Below, one piece after another: positions 44,787-55,332 of a stretch of DNA of 64,000 nucleotides (positions are counted from its first letter, which is position 1; the number at the start of each line of letters is the position of its first letter). A model generated the notes under the pieces. That model worked only from the letters and a program-made list of their open reading frames with translations, made no database searches and had not been told where the DNA came from. Origin of the DNA: Sorangium sp051521495 (GTDB lineage Bacteria; Myxococcota_A; Polyangia; Polyangiales; Polyangiaceae); the NCBI RefSeq assembly GCF_051521495.1, contig NZ_CP150355.1:6820001-6884000 (forward strand), given 5' to 3'. A program made the position numbers and the translations under genes.

Positions 44787-46151
44787 TCACGGGTAGGGCT
44801 CGGCCCGCTCGATGCGCTGGTAGCAACGCTCTCGCATCACGGCCCGCCGAAACGCGGAGACGTCGGCGAACCCCTCGCCGCGAGCATGGCTCTCGAGATC
44901 CGCGGGGAGCGGTCTGTTCAACCATTCGAGGAAGTACCAGCTGAACAGCTCGCTCTCCGACAGCCCGGTGTCACTCAGGCTCGGGCTCTCCAGACCGAGT
45001 CTCGCGAGGGCGCGCTCCTTGCGCTCTGCGCGGGTCACGAGCGCGCAGTAATCCCCGGAGACGCGCAGGTGGCTCAGCAAGCTCCGGGCAAGCTCGGGGG
45101 CGTGCGCCGCCTCGGCCCACCGGAGCTGCACCTCCTCGGCCATGAGCTCCCAGAATTCGTCCGCGCCGAGCCCGTGCCTGCGCATCCAGGCCTCGGTCGC
45201 CTTTGCCTCGAGCAGGCTCCGATCGCGCCGGAAGCGCTCCGCCGTCGATTGCAGCGCCTGCGCGTCGATCGGGACACCCCGCCGCTCGGCGTCGGCGACC
45301 GAGAGCGCTCGCGCGAGCGCCCCCATGCGCGCCCGCCCGAAGGTGCCCGAGATCTGCAGCTCCTCGATCACCCCGGGAAGCGCCGTCGCCTCCGCGCCCG
45401 GGCCGGGTCCGGGGCGAGGCATCGGGCGAGCCGCCTGCTGACGCACGTGATCCCATGCATCCGTGTAGGCGAACCGATAGTCGACGCGCTTCGGACTGGC
45501 GCCCGGCTGGCGCTCGCGCATCGCGCGCAGCATCGCGAGCGCATCGGCGCGCTTCTGGTCGACCTTCCCCCCTTGCAAGAAAGCCCGGAGCGCGTCGATC
45601 TCGCGCGCCGGGAGGCCGCTCTCCGCGGCCTTCGCGAGCACGAGCCCATACGAGCGCTCCGTGTAGTGGAGGTCCTTGGCCACCCGCTCGAGCGCGGCGC
45701 GGCCCGCCGCGCTGATCACCCCCTCTGACGCGGCCTTCGCGAGGGTGCTGCGGATGTTCACCATCGCGTCGGAGAGCGGCCTGTACCCGTCCTCCGCGGG
45801 CGCGTGGATCACCGCGACCTCGTCGTCGTCCTCGAGCTCGCCGCGCTGAAACGCCTCGAAGATCGCGCCCACGCCCTCCATGCCGAACGGGTGCAGCTCC
45901 ACGGCGCGCAGCGCGCCCATGCTGGCGCTGCCGTACACGTGGATGCCCTGGGACATCGCCCAGAGGATCTCCTTGTGCCATATCGAGGGGACGCGCTCGA
46001 AATAGCCGTCGATGATGCCGATGGCGTCGGGCTTTCCGAGCGAGGCGCGATAGACGTCCCCCTGCGCGGCCGGCGGGAGATAGACCGCATCCAGCTCGGC
46101 GCGCGCCTCGGCCGCCGTCAGCGTAGGACCCAGGAAGATACAGGTGGTCAT
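44787..46151 (-). CDS. tfuA-like: TfuA-like protein (YcaO partner)
   Basis: A 454-residue protein. The N-terminal roughly 210 residues are the TfuA core: CIFLGPTLTAAEARAEL, YLPPAAQGDVYRA, IGIIDGYFERVPSIWHKEIL, HVYGSASMGALRAVEL and EVAVIHAPAEDGYRPLSDAM. The C-terminal half is a helical extension. TfuA partners work with YcaO in trifolitoxin and in thioamide formation (for example in thioamitides and methyl-coenzyme M reductase), probably helping sulfur delivery. Its ATG overlaps the YcaO stop (ATGA), so they are translationally coupled. Last gene of a minus-strand block. Confidence 0.9.
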   Translation of the reverse strand: MTTCIFLGPTLTAAEARAELDAVYLPPAAQGDVYRASLGKPDAIGIIDGYFERVPSIWHKEILWAMSQGIHVYGSASMGALRAVELHPFGMEGVGAIFEAFQRGELEDDDEVAVIHAPAEDGYRPLSDAMVNIRSTLAKAASEGVISAAGRAALERVAKDLHYTERSYGLVLAKAAESGLPAREIDALRAFLQGGKVDQKRADALAMLRAMRERQPGASPKRVDYRFAYTDAWDHVRQQAARPMPRPGPGPGAEATALPGVIEELQISGTFGRARMGALARALSVADAERRGVPIDAQALQSTAERFRRDRSLLEAKATEAWMRRHGLGADEFWELMAEEVQLRWAEAAHAPELARSLLSHLRVSGDYCALVTRAERKERALARLGLESPSLSDTGLSESELFSWYFLEWLNRPLPADLESHARGEGFADVSAFRRAVMRERCYQRIERAEPYP

Positions 46152-47419
46152 GTCGAAGGCCTCTCGCGCGCTGCGAGGAGCGCCCTCGCCCTCTGGCCCG
46201 GCACGTAGCCGGGTGCGTCATGGATGAACTCGAGGCCCGGGATGACGACGCGAACGACCGGAATGCCGATCTCCGGCCGGCTCAGGTCGACGACGATCAC
46301 CTGCTCGACGCCGACCGCGCGGAGGCGCGAGAGGGAGGCGTCGATGTCGGCGTTGAAGGTATCGCCCGCGAGCATCGGGGCATCGGAGAACCGCCGGACC
46401 GGCCGCTCGGCGCGCATCCGATGAGACAGGTTCTCTAGGATGTTCGGGTCGCGCGCCTCATCGTAGAAGTCGGCGCCAGCCTCCTCTCGCGCGCCAGCGA
46501 TGATGGTCAGCCGCGTCTGGGCGGCCTCGGTGAGCGCGCGGAGCAGCGCGATCTCGCGCGCAGGGTGGCACCCCATCCCGGTCGCCGCCGCGAGCCTCCG
46601 GAGCGGGTCCACGCTGCGATCGAGAAGCGCGCACAGGAACGAAGGGAGCCCCACGTCGGAGGTCGTCTCCCACACCGCGACCGACACGTCGGCGCGCTCG
46701 TAGCGCTCGAGCAGCGCCTGGCAGACAGGGGAGTCCACGGTGTCCAGACAGAGGCGCGTGCTCGCCTGCGCCGTCGACAGGTGCCACAGCGTGGTTGCAT
46801 CCCGCTCGACGATTTCGTGGATACCGTGGCAGATGGCCTCGAGGAGGTGGTTGCCCGACGCGAGCCCGTTCGAGCTCATGGCCAGGGCGCCGCTGCCCGT
46901 GGGCAGCGGCAGGGTGAAATCCGTGTGGACGAGCTCGTAAGGAACCCACGTCGGCGCTCGCTCGACGAGGTCATAGCCCTCGATCCAGAGGATCTTCCGG
47001 TATTCATCGAAGCCTGCCGCGCCGATCCGCGGCAGGCGCGCCACGTCGGCGAGACGATGGCTCGCCCGCAGGTCAGCATAGCTGTCGAGCCGGAGGGGCG
47101 CTGCCACGTGCTCGGCGTGGTACATCTCGATGGCTTCCATGAGCCCAGAGGCCCTCGCGGCGTCGAGATCCGCCCCCTTGCCCTGCGAGACGACCATGGA
47201 TCGCGCGTTCGGTCGGATGACCGACACGACCGGGACGCCGATGACATCGAGGCCAGTGATGTTGGCCACGCGCGTGATGCCGGCGGCGCCGCAGATCCGC
47301 CGCGCTCTCTCGACGGTCTCCGCAGGGGCGGCCGAGCGGTGGGTCCCGGCGCGAAACCGCTTGGGGACGGCGCCGTCGCGAAGGCAGGAGAGGATCTCTG
47401 GACTCATGGCTGTCGTCAT
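46148..47419 (-). CDS. ycaO-like: YcaO-domain ATP-dependent cyclodehydratase/thioamidase
   Basis: A 423-residue YcaO enzyme. ATP/Mg-binding segments are visible: ASGLMEAIEMYHAEH, GNHLLEAICHGIHEIVERDA, and MGCHPAREIALLRALTEAAQ then TRLT. YcaO enzymes phosphorylate backbone amides to make azolines, amidines or thioamides; TfuA-paired members typically make thioamides. There is no fused E1-like domain, and no typical Pro-rich C-terminal tail. The ATG at 47419 or 47407 could be used; neither has a strong ribosome site, and the preceding gene ends 34 bases upstream. Confidence 0.93.
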   Translation of the reverse strand: MTTAMSPEILSCLRDGAVPKRFRAGTHRSAAPAETVERARRICGAAGITRVANITGLDVIGVPVVSVIRPNARSMVVSQGKGADLDAARASGLMEAIEMYHAEHVAAPLRLDSYADLRASHRLADVARLPRIGAAGFDEYRKILWIEGYDLVERAPTWVPYELVHTDFTLPLPTGSGALAMSSNGLASGNHLLEAICHGIHEIVERDATTLWHLSTAQASTRLCLDTVDSPVCQALLERYERADVSVAVWETTSDVGLPSFLCALLDRSVDPLRRLAAATGMGCHPAREIALLRALTEAAQTRLTIIAGAREEAGADFYDEARDPNILENLSHRMRAERPVRRFSDAPMLAGDTFNADIDASLSRLRAVGVEQVIVVDLSRPEIGIPVVRVVIPGLEFIHDAPGYVPGQRARALLAARERPST

Positions 47420-47453
47420 TGGCGAGAGGGGCGGCGACCCCGACCGCGGCGCA

Positions 47454-48020
47454 TCACTGCAGCTTCTCTTGCGGAAGGTCCACGATCGCGAGGTTGAGCC
47501 CGTAGCGGAGCGAAGTCACCTTCCTATGCTCGAAAGAGGGCCATCCGATAAAGACGATTCCGTGCGTGAGCGCATCGACGATGTTGCTGTCGAATGAGCT
47601 GGGGACCCGGAACGCCTCCTGTTTGTAAAAACTGGCCCGGATGTAGTACATGGCGCCGTCCCTCTCCCTCTCGGCCGAAAAGACGATCAAGTCCTCCGGA
47701 TCCTCATCCGTGGTCGACGGTTCGACGGCGCGCTTTCGATCGGGGGCGTGAGTCAGGCCGATCTGGTGCAGGGAAGCGGGATTGTCTATCCGAAGGCTCG
47801 CGAGGCTGACCATGTAGCATGCCGTGCCGACGTTCTTCGGAACAGAGCCGATCACGCTGCCATTCGCGAACAGGGCCATCACCCCCGAGAATACTGTGCT
47901 ATGGGTATCCACGATCTTGAATTCATCGGACGTGTACACCTCCTTCGTCAGCCGGTAGACCTTGCCGTCACGGGCGTAGATAACAAGATCCCAAGGGAAT
48001 TTCTCATAGTTCTCGCTCAT
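47454..48020 (-). CDS. Orphan 188-residue protein preceding YcaO-TfuA; candidate substrate or partner
   Basis: A near-perfect ribosome site, AGGAGGT with about six bases spacing, precedes the ATG at 48020 although the frame is open upstream into the NmrA-like gene. The protein begins MSENYEKFPWDLVIYARDGK and is beta-rich (TKEVYTSDEFKIVDTHSTVF, ALFANGSVIGSVPKNVG, then DLIVFSAERERDGAMYYIRA and HGIVFIGWPSFEHR). It has no signal peptide, membrane segment or known motif, and few cysteines. It may be a modification target, a recognition protein or a third subunit of the YcaO system; that is inference from gene order. Confidence 0.8.
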   Translation of the reverse strand: MSENYEKFPWDLVIYARDGKVYRLTKEVYTSDEFKIVDTHSTVFSGVMALFANGSVIGSVPKNVGTACYMVSLASLRIDNPASLHQIGLTHAPDRKRAVEPSTTDEDPEDLIVFSAERERDGAMYYIRASFYKQEAFRVPSSFDSNIVDALTHGIVFIGWPSFEHRKVTSLRYGLNLAIVDLPQEKLQ

Positions 48021-49040
48021 GTGCGACCTCCTGTCGGACGTTGCGCGCCGGTCTTCTTGAGAACTGGCCCGCTGGAGAGATGAAGATGAAGCAGATGAGT
48101 CTTCGCCGACCTTCCAGGGAAGTGACTTTTTCTCGATGACGTGCTCGCGCTCGTTGATCTCGCGCACCACTCGACGCGCGTACTCCCGGACCGTGGTCAT
48201 CCGGTGGGGCATCGCGCTCAAGAGGCCCGACATGTCCACCTGGTGCCCTCTGCCGGAGCACAACATGATGTTGCAGATCGACTGCTGGAGCGGATCGTCC
48301 GTCGCGTGGATCTGCGCCTTGAGCGCCTCGTCGGAGAGGACATCGAGCTCGAACTTGCGGCCGCTCTCCTCCTCGAAGATGGCTACGGCCTCGCGGAAGC
48401 TCACGCCTTCTGGCCCGCCCACGTCGAGGATCGCGTTCTCCGCATAGGCGCTATCGAGGCACATGATCGACAGGGCAGCGACGTCGGGGACCGAGATCCA
48501 GCTTATCTTTCCCTCGCCGGAGCCGAAGATCCTCGCCTTCCCGTTCACGTAGTCGAAGCCGGTCATCGGGGCCATCCACACCTCCATGAACCAGCTCAGG
48601 CGCAGCGCGGTGTACCGCATCCCGCTCTGCGCGAGGTGGGACTCGACCGCGCGCCGGGCGTCCTGGAGCGGGAACGCCCGCTCGAAGGTCATTTTCGGGA
48701 CGGAGATGTAAACGAAGCGCCTCGCGCCGGCCGCCCTGGCCGCGTTGACGAGGTGGATCTGGCCGACCTGGTCGACGGCCTCGATGCTGTCGCCCGGCTG
48801 GCGGTTCAGCGTGGTGGCCGCCGTCGTGATCACGCCGTCAACGCCCTGGCATGCGCGCGCGATCGAGGGCTCGTCCTTCAGGTCGCCCTCGACCAACTCG
48901 ACGCCGAGGCGCCGCAGCGCGTCGACCCGCGCAGGATCCGAAGTGCGCCTCCTGAGGCCGCGCACGGCGTGGCCCCGCTCGATGAGCTGGCGACATATCT
49001 CGCTCCCCAGGAGGCCCGTGGCACCGACGACGAGAATCAT
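47454..49040 (-). CDS. NmrA-like NAD(P)-binding protein, open frame continuing into the 188-residue protein
   Basis: The frame from ATG 49040 encodes 528 residues. Residues 1 to about 298 are an NmrA/atypical SDR protein: Rossmann motif VVGATGLLGSEICRQLIERG, GVDGVITTAATT, RFVYISVPK and ISWISVPDVAALSIMCLD. A Ser/Arg-rich stretch (about 300-340) then runs in frame into the orphan protein at residue 341 with no stop. Either this is a true fusion that also makes the short form from the internal start, or a stop was lost or missed. NmrA-like proteins bind NAD(P) as redox sensors or reductases. It lies 87 bases downstream of the large kinase. Confidence 0.75.
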   Translation of the reverse strand: MILVVGATGLLGSEICRQLIERGHAVRGLRRRTSDPARVDALRRLGVELVEGDLKDEPSIARACQGVDGVITTAATTLNRQPGDSIEAVDQVGQIHLVNAARAAGARRFVYISVPKMTFERAFPLQDARRAVESHLAQSGMRYTALRLSWFMEVWMAPMTGFDYVNGKARIFGSGEGKISWISVPDVAALSIMCLDSAYAENAILDVGGPEGVSFREAVAIFEEESGRKFELDVLSDEALKAQIHATDDPLQQSICNIMLCSGRGHQVDMSGLLSAMPHRMTTVREYARRVVREINEREHVIEKKSLPWKVGEDSSASSSSLQRASSQEDRRATSDRRSHMSENYEKFPWDLVIYARDGKVYRLTKEVYTSDEFKIVDTHSTVFSGVMALFANGSVIGSVPKNVGTACYMVSLASLRIDNPASLHQIGLTHAPDRKRAVEPSTTDEDPEDLIVFSAERERDGAMYYIRASFYKQEAFRVPSSFDSNIVDALTHGIVFIGWPSFEHRKVTSLRYGLNLAIVDLPQEKLQ

Positions 49041-49127
49041 GGATATCGTTGTCCTCTCTCCGCCCTCGAACGCGCCGGCGATGCGCGCCGCGCGCGACGG
49101 GCGATAGCTTCTTTAGACAGCTTCCGG

Positions 49128-52100
49128 CTAAAGGTAGTTGAACGCCTCAGCCGCGTTCATCGCCTCGCCGAGGTGCTCGCGCGCCTCGCCGGATCGCTCA
49201 TCTGCCCATGCCGCGACGCCCTGTTCGAGCCGCACCGCGATCTCGTCCGGGAGGCGGTGCTGCGTCAGGTGCAGCATCGCCCTAGCGTGCTCGACGGCGT
49301 CGGCGAGGGCCCCCCGCTCGAGGCTCATCGCTGCCAAGGGCAGGCGTGCGAGCCAGTGGAATGGGTACACGAACGAGATGCGTCGCCACAGCTCCAGCGC
49401 CTCGCGCCCGTTCGCCTCGAGGCCGGCCGTATCCCCTTCGCAAAACGCGAGCCAGGCCAGGTTGGCCCGCGCCACGCCGATGTACTCGACGAGATGCGAC
49501 GCGCTCGAGATCGCGAGCGTCTGCGCGGCCACGCGGCGGACATCCTCCATGCTCCCGCGCATCCGGTGGTTGATGAGCAGGTAAGCGAGGCACCGCGAGT
49601 GCACGGTGCGATCGCCTATGCGCTCGACCTCGGACAACGCGACGAGCATCTGCTCCTCCGCCTCTTCGAGACGACCGTGGAACATCAGCGTGAACGCCCA
49701 GAAATAGCGCGACTCGGCGATGAGGGCGGCGTCGCCCGACTCCTCGCTGGCCACGAGCGCGGCGCGCGCAAAGCGCACCGTTTCGTCCGAATGCACGTAG
49801 CGTTCGCGCCGGAAGTTCACGCGCGCGAGCATCTGGTTGAGCTGGGTCCGCTGGGAGGGAGTGCCGTTGCGCTCCACGACGTGCGAGATCCTGGCAGCGA
49901 GCGAGCTCATCGCGTCGACGTCGGCGACCCAGTAATGGTAGAGCATCCTATCGAGGTGGATCTGGATCCACTCGTACCACCAGGCGGCGCCCGCCGCGTC
50001 GTCGGGCGCGGGTTCCTCCCCGAGGCACGCCTCGGCCACGGCGTAGCTCCGCAGCGTGTCCTCGTCCTTGTGCTGAGTGTCCCATGTCTTGCCGATCTTG
50101 CGGTGGATGCGGGCGCGCGCGACACGCTGGTTCATCGGGGTCGCCGAGAGCGCGCTGCCATACGCCACGCGGGCTTCCTGGCACGTGCTCGCGAGGGACA
50201 AGAGGTCGCCGAGGCTCTCGTGCCGGAGGCTCAGCTGCGGCATCCCCTGTGCGTCCGGCTCGCCCGCCTCGATCTGCTCGGCGATCGCGAGCCGGTAGAG
50301 CGCGATGGCCTCCTCGTTGGCGTACGCTCTCCTGGCCCGATCCGCCGCCTCGCCGAGGTAAAGGCTGGCCCGGTCGTGAATGCCAGCCTGCGCGAAATGA
50401 TGCCCGAGATCACGGAACGTCCCGGACTCGCCCGGCGAGCGCGCCTCGATCGCGAGCGCCGCGCCCTGATGAAGCGCGCGCCTCCTGTCCGCGGGAATCC
50501 GCTCGTACGCGGTCTCCCGGATCTTGTCGTGAACGAAGCGCAGCTGCCCAGGTCCGCCATCCTCGAGCACCTGCCGCACCCGCAGCGCCTCGAGCGCATC
50601 GAACAGCTTCGCCTCGTCGAGCCCGGCCGTCGCGCTGAGCAGCGCGCCGTCGAGCTCCCGACCCAGCACGCTGGCCCACTCCAGGAGCGTCCGCCCGTCC
50701 TCGTCGAGCGCCGAGATACGCCGCTCGATGAGATCCGCGAGCGAGCGCGGCAGCGGCACGCACGCAGCGAGCACGTCCGCGCCGCCCGACGTCTCGTGCA
50801 TGTGCCAGCGCCCGGACCGGTCCCGTGTGAGCAGACCTTCGCCGATGGCTGTCCGCAGGTACTCTGCGATGAAGAATGGATTCCCGTCCGAGCGCGCCGA
50901 CAGGAACTCCACGAGATCGACCGGCGGCTCCTTGATCGCGAGCATCCCCGAGATCATCGCGCCGACGCTCGCGCTGTCGAGGCGACCAAGCGCGATGTTC
51001 CGCGCTCTAGGGGCGCGCACGATCTCCACGAGCTCCGGACGCAGCTCCTCCATGCGGTAGGTCCCGACGATCAGCGCGCGCCAGCCTTCGAGCCCTCGGG
51101 CGGCGGCCTCCTTCAAGAAGGCGAGCGACAACTCGTCGGCCCACTGCAGGTCATCGAGGACCAGAAACAGCGGCTGCGTCTCCGTGAGGATCCGCGTCGC
51201 TCGATCGAGCGCCGCGAGGACGCGCATGCGCGCCGCGTCGGGCTTGAGCGCAGGCGCCTCCGGCTGCCGCATCACCCAGGGCAGATCTGCGATCGCAGGC
51301 TCGTACGGGGCGAGCACCGGCCCGTCCGAGCCCAGGAGCCTCGCCGTCGCGGCGTCGCCTTCCACGCGGCACCGATCCGCGATCGCGATGAGCAGCGGCC
51401 GGAGAGGGTGCAGCGGCGTCACCGCCACGTTCCCCTCCGCGCCGCCGAGCGTGACGCATTGCCCGGTGAGCACGCGCATTCCGCGCTGCCCCGCACTTCG
51501 GGCAGACTCCATGGCGACACGCGTCTTGCCGACGCCGCTCTCGCCGCCAAGGAAGATAAGGCCGCCCTGCTGTCTCGCCGTGGCGAGATCCATCGCGGCA
51601 TCGAGCTCGGAGAGCACCTCGCCGCGCCCCGCCAACGCTGGGCGGTACAGATAGGCCCTGGGCCGCGGCGACTGCGGTGGATCCCCCCCTGGGACACCGA
51701 GCGTCGCGAGCACCTCGGCAACGTCGTGCGCATGCCCGATCCGGTCCTTCGGCTGCTTGACGAGCAGGGCGAGCACGAGAAGCTCGAGCTCCTGCGGGAT
51801 GCCGTCCACGAAGTGGGAGGGCGGCAGGGGCTCCTCGTTCAGGTGGCGGTAGGCGGTCCACGCCGCCTGCCCTCCGGCGAACGGCGGTCGTCCGGTCAGG
51901 CATTCATAGAGCACGCAGCCGAGCGCGTAGAGGTCCGCCCGCGCGTCGACGAACTCGCCCTGGATCTGCTCGGGCGCCATGTACATGATGCTGCCCGCAA
52001 TCCCGTCGTCGGCCGAGATGTCCTCCCGGCCGAGGCCACCGCTGAAGAGGGAGGCGATCCCGAGGTCCACGAGCACCGGTATCCCGCTCGCCCGCACGAA

Positions 52101-52931
52101 CACGTTCTCTGGCTTCAGATCGCGGTGGACGAGCCCCTCGCCATGCAGGAAGGCGAGCGTGGCGCAGAGCCCCCGGAGCACCGCGAGCACGGGCGCGAGC
52201 ACCTCGATGGAGAGATGCGGGCGACTCGGTCGCGACACGTCGCCTCCGGAGACCCGCGCGGAAGGCGGGAGCGCGCCCGTCAAAGAGCCGGTCGACACGG
52301 GGGCGCTCGCCAGATCCGAATCGGGCGCCAGCGTGGCCGTGCCCGCCGCGCGTACCGAGGGCACCAGCAACGCAGTGGCCGCCTGGCCAAGGGCCTGCGT
52401 GCCGTCGCTCGCCGGGCCGAGGGTCGAAGCCAGCGCGGCGGCGCCGAGGATCCTTACGGTCGTCTGGCCCATCGCGACCCGCGCCCAGAGGCGATCGAGA
52501 TGGCCGCGGAGCGTCTCCCCCTCGAGCAGCTCCATCGCATACCACGGGACCCCACCCGACAACCCCTGGGCCACGATGCGCGCGATTCCCGGGTGTCGGA
52601 TGCGGCCGAGCGCATGGATCTCGCGGCGGATGCTTGCCAGCAATGCCTCGGACGGCGCGCGGGCCGTTTTGAGGGCGACGGTCTCGCCTGTAACGACGTG
52701 CTCGGCCCGGTACACGACGCCCATGCCTCCACGGCCAAGGACGCTTTTGACGCGATAGGGGCCGATCGCCTCCGGAGCGCCTGCGTCGAGAGCCGGAGAG
52801 GACTCCATCTGCGATGCGCTCGCGGGAGCCTTCGTGGGCGGCTGCGGACGTACGGCCTGCCGTCGGCTGATCATGCGGCAGAGATCACCGTGGATGTATC
52901 CCGGCGTCAATGTCTGGACCGCGCCCCGCAT
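49128..52931 (-). CDS. Giant Ser/Thr kinase with AAA-type ATPase and TPR regions
   Basis: A 1267-residue signalling protein of the PknB-ATPase-TPR type. GGGAG lies about five bases before the ATG at 52931. The kinase (about residues 55-380) has GRGGMGVVY, ALKTARAP, HRDLKPENV, DLG in place of DFG, and MAPEQIQ; an Ala/Ser/Thr-rich insertion of about 95 residues (about 135-230) precedes the catalytic loop. A P-loop GGESGVGKT lies near residue 460, followed by a STAND/guanylate-cyclase-associated-type ATPase, VLDDLQWADELSLAFL, and LVGTYRMEEL-like strands. The C-terminal third is helical TPR. It heads the minus-strand block with NmrA, YcaO and TfuA genes, suggesting regulation of that pathway. Confidence 0.9.
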   Translation of the reverse strand: MRGAVQTLTPGYIHGDLCRMISRRQAVRPQPPTKAPASASQMESSPALDAGAPEAIGPYRVKSVLGRGGMGVVYRAEHVVTGETVALKTARAPSEALLASIRREIHALGRIRHPGIARIVAQGLSGGVPWYAMELLEGETLRGHLDRLWARVAMGQTTVRILGAAALASTLGPASDGTQALGQAATALLVPSVRAAGTATLAPDSDLASAPVSTGSLTGALPPSARVSGGDVSRPSRPHLSIEVLAPVLAVLRGLCATLAFLHGEGLVHRDLKPENVFVRASGIPVLVDLGIASLFSGGLGREDISADDGIAGSIMYMAPEQIQGEFVDARADLYALGCVLYECLTGRPPFAGGQAAWTAYRHLNEEPLPPSHFVDGIPQELELLVLALLVKQPKDRIGHAHDVAEVLATLGVPGGDPPQSPRPRAYLYRPALAGRGEVLSELDAAMDLATARQQGGLIFLGGESGVGKTRVAMESARSAGQRGMRVLTGQCVTLGGAEGNVAVTPLHPLRPLLIAIADRCRVEGDAATARLLGSDGPVLAPYEPAIADLPWVMRQPEAPALKPDAARMRVLAALDRATRILTETQPLFLVLDDLQWADELSLAFLKEAAARGLEGWRALIVGTYRMEELRPELVEIVRAPRARNIALGRLDSASVGAMISGMLAIKEPPVDLVEFLSARSDGNPFFIAEYLRTAIGEGLLTRDRSGRWHMHETSGGADVLAACVPLPRSLADLIERRISALDEDGRTLLEWASVLGRELDGALLSATAGLDEAKLFDALEALRVRQVLEDGGPGQLRFVHDKIRETAYERIPADRRRALHQGAALAIEARSPGESGTFRDLGHHFAQAGIHDRASLYLGEAADRARRAYANEEAIALYRLAIAEQIEAGEPDAQGMPQLSLRHESLGDLLSLASTCQEARVAYGSALSATPMNQRVARARIHRKIGKTWDTQHKDEDTLRSYAVAEACLGEEPAPDDAAGAAWWYEWIQIHLDRMLYHYWVADVDAMSSLAARISHVVERNGTPSQRTQLNQMLARVNFRRERYVHSDETVRFARAALVASEESGDAALIAESRYFWAFTLMFHGRLEEAEEQMLVALSEVERIGDRTVHSRCLAYLLINHRMRGSMEDVRRVAAQTLAISSASHLVEYIGVARANLAWLAFCEGDTAGLEANGREALELWRRISFVYPFHWLARLPLAAMSLERGALADAVEHARAMLHLTQHRLPDEIAVRLEQGVAAWADERSGEAREHLGEAMNAAEAFNYL

Positions 52932-52969
52932 GGTTCTCCCTTAGGCAAGAGTCAGACCGTCAGGGACGA

Positions 52970-53067
52970 CTCGTTTGCTGCGTGCTGCAGCCGAGGCCGG
53001 AAAATCTCGTTTGCTGCGTGCTGCGGTCGAGGACGGCAAATTGTTGCCGGCGCGGGCAATTGTTGGC
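52970..53067 (-). promoter_or_regulatory. Repeat- and palindrome-rich control region upstream of the kinase operon
   Basis: A 36-bp direct repeat beginning CTCGTTTGCTGCGTGCTGC starts at 52970 and 53006. It is followed by two related elements, GGCAAATTGTTGCC (53035-53048, a palindrome with GGCAA/TTGCC arms) and GGGCAATTGTTGGCC (53053-53067). All lie 39-136 bases upstream of the kinase ATG. Paired AT-cored palindromes in a GC-rich genome are typical of operator sites. The binding protein is unknown. Confidence 0.55.
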
Positions 53068-53163
53068 CATTGACGCGCCATCATTGATTCTGCCGGGTGG
53101 CACGGCTCCTCGCCGCACCGGGCGGCCCCCGCGGAGCGGTCGCCTCGCGCGGGGGCGGCTTCG

Positions 53164-55017
<1,854 letters not shown>

Positions 55018-55216
55018 CCATACCAGAACGTGCTCTTGCGCGTGTACAAAAATGGCTCTGCGCCTCAATTGGCTAACCTGAGCGGCTTTTCGTAATTGCG
55101 CGCATAGCGGTCGTCCCCGGGCTGGCTCCTATGCCTGCGCCACGTCGCGCAGCGCTCCCGTGCCGGGCCCGAGGGGAACGAGACAACCCCCCATACCGCA
55201 CCGCCCCGTGTTCGCG

Positions 55217-55232
55217 TGGCATGACGGTTGCA
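55217..55232 (+). promoter_or_regulatory. Sigma-54 (-24/-12) promoter
   Basis: TGGCATG, four bases, then TTGCA (55217-55223 and 55228-55232) matches the consensus TGGCACG-N4-TTGCW at all but one informative position, with the invariant GG and GC correctly ten bases apart. Transcription would start near 55243, about 90 bases before the GTG at 55333. The gap 55018-55332 holds this and the adjacent regulator's promoter region. Confidence 0.75.
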
Positions 55233-55332
55233 ACTTCCGTGAACAGACCGGGCCGAGCCGGTAGCACGCAACGCGGGAGGAGGACTCCTCGAGCTCGCGT
55301 GTCCATCGGCCCCTCACAGCAGGAGCGTCCTC

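Noticed and set aside
48141..53087. Plus-strand open frame of 1648 codons antisense to the kinase block
   Set aside because: Arg/Glu/His/Leu-rich translation without domains, exactly antisense to well-supported genes on the other strand; an effect of extreme GC3 bias.
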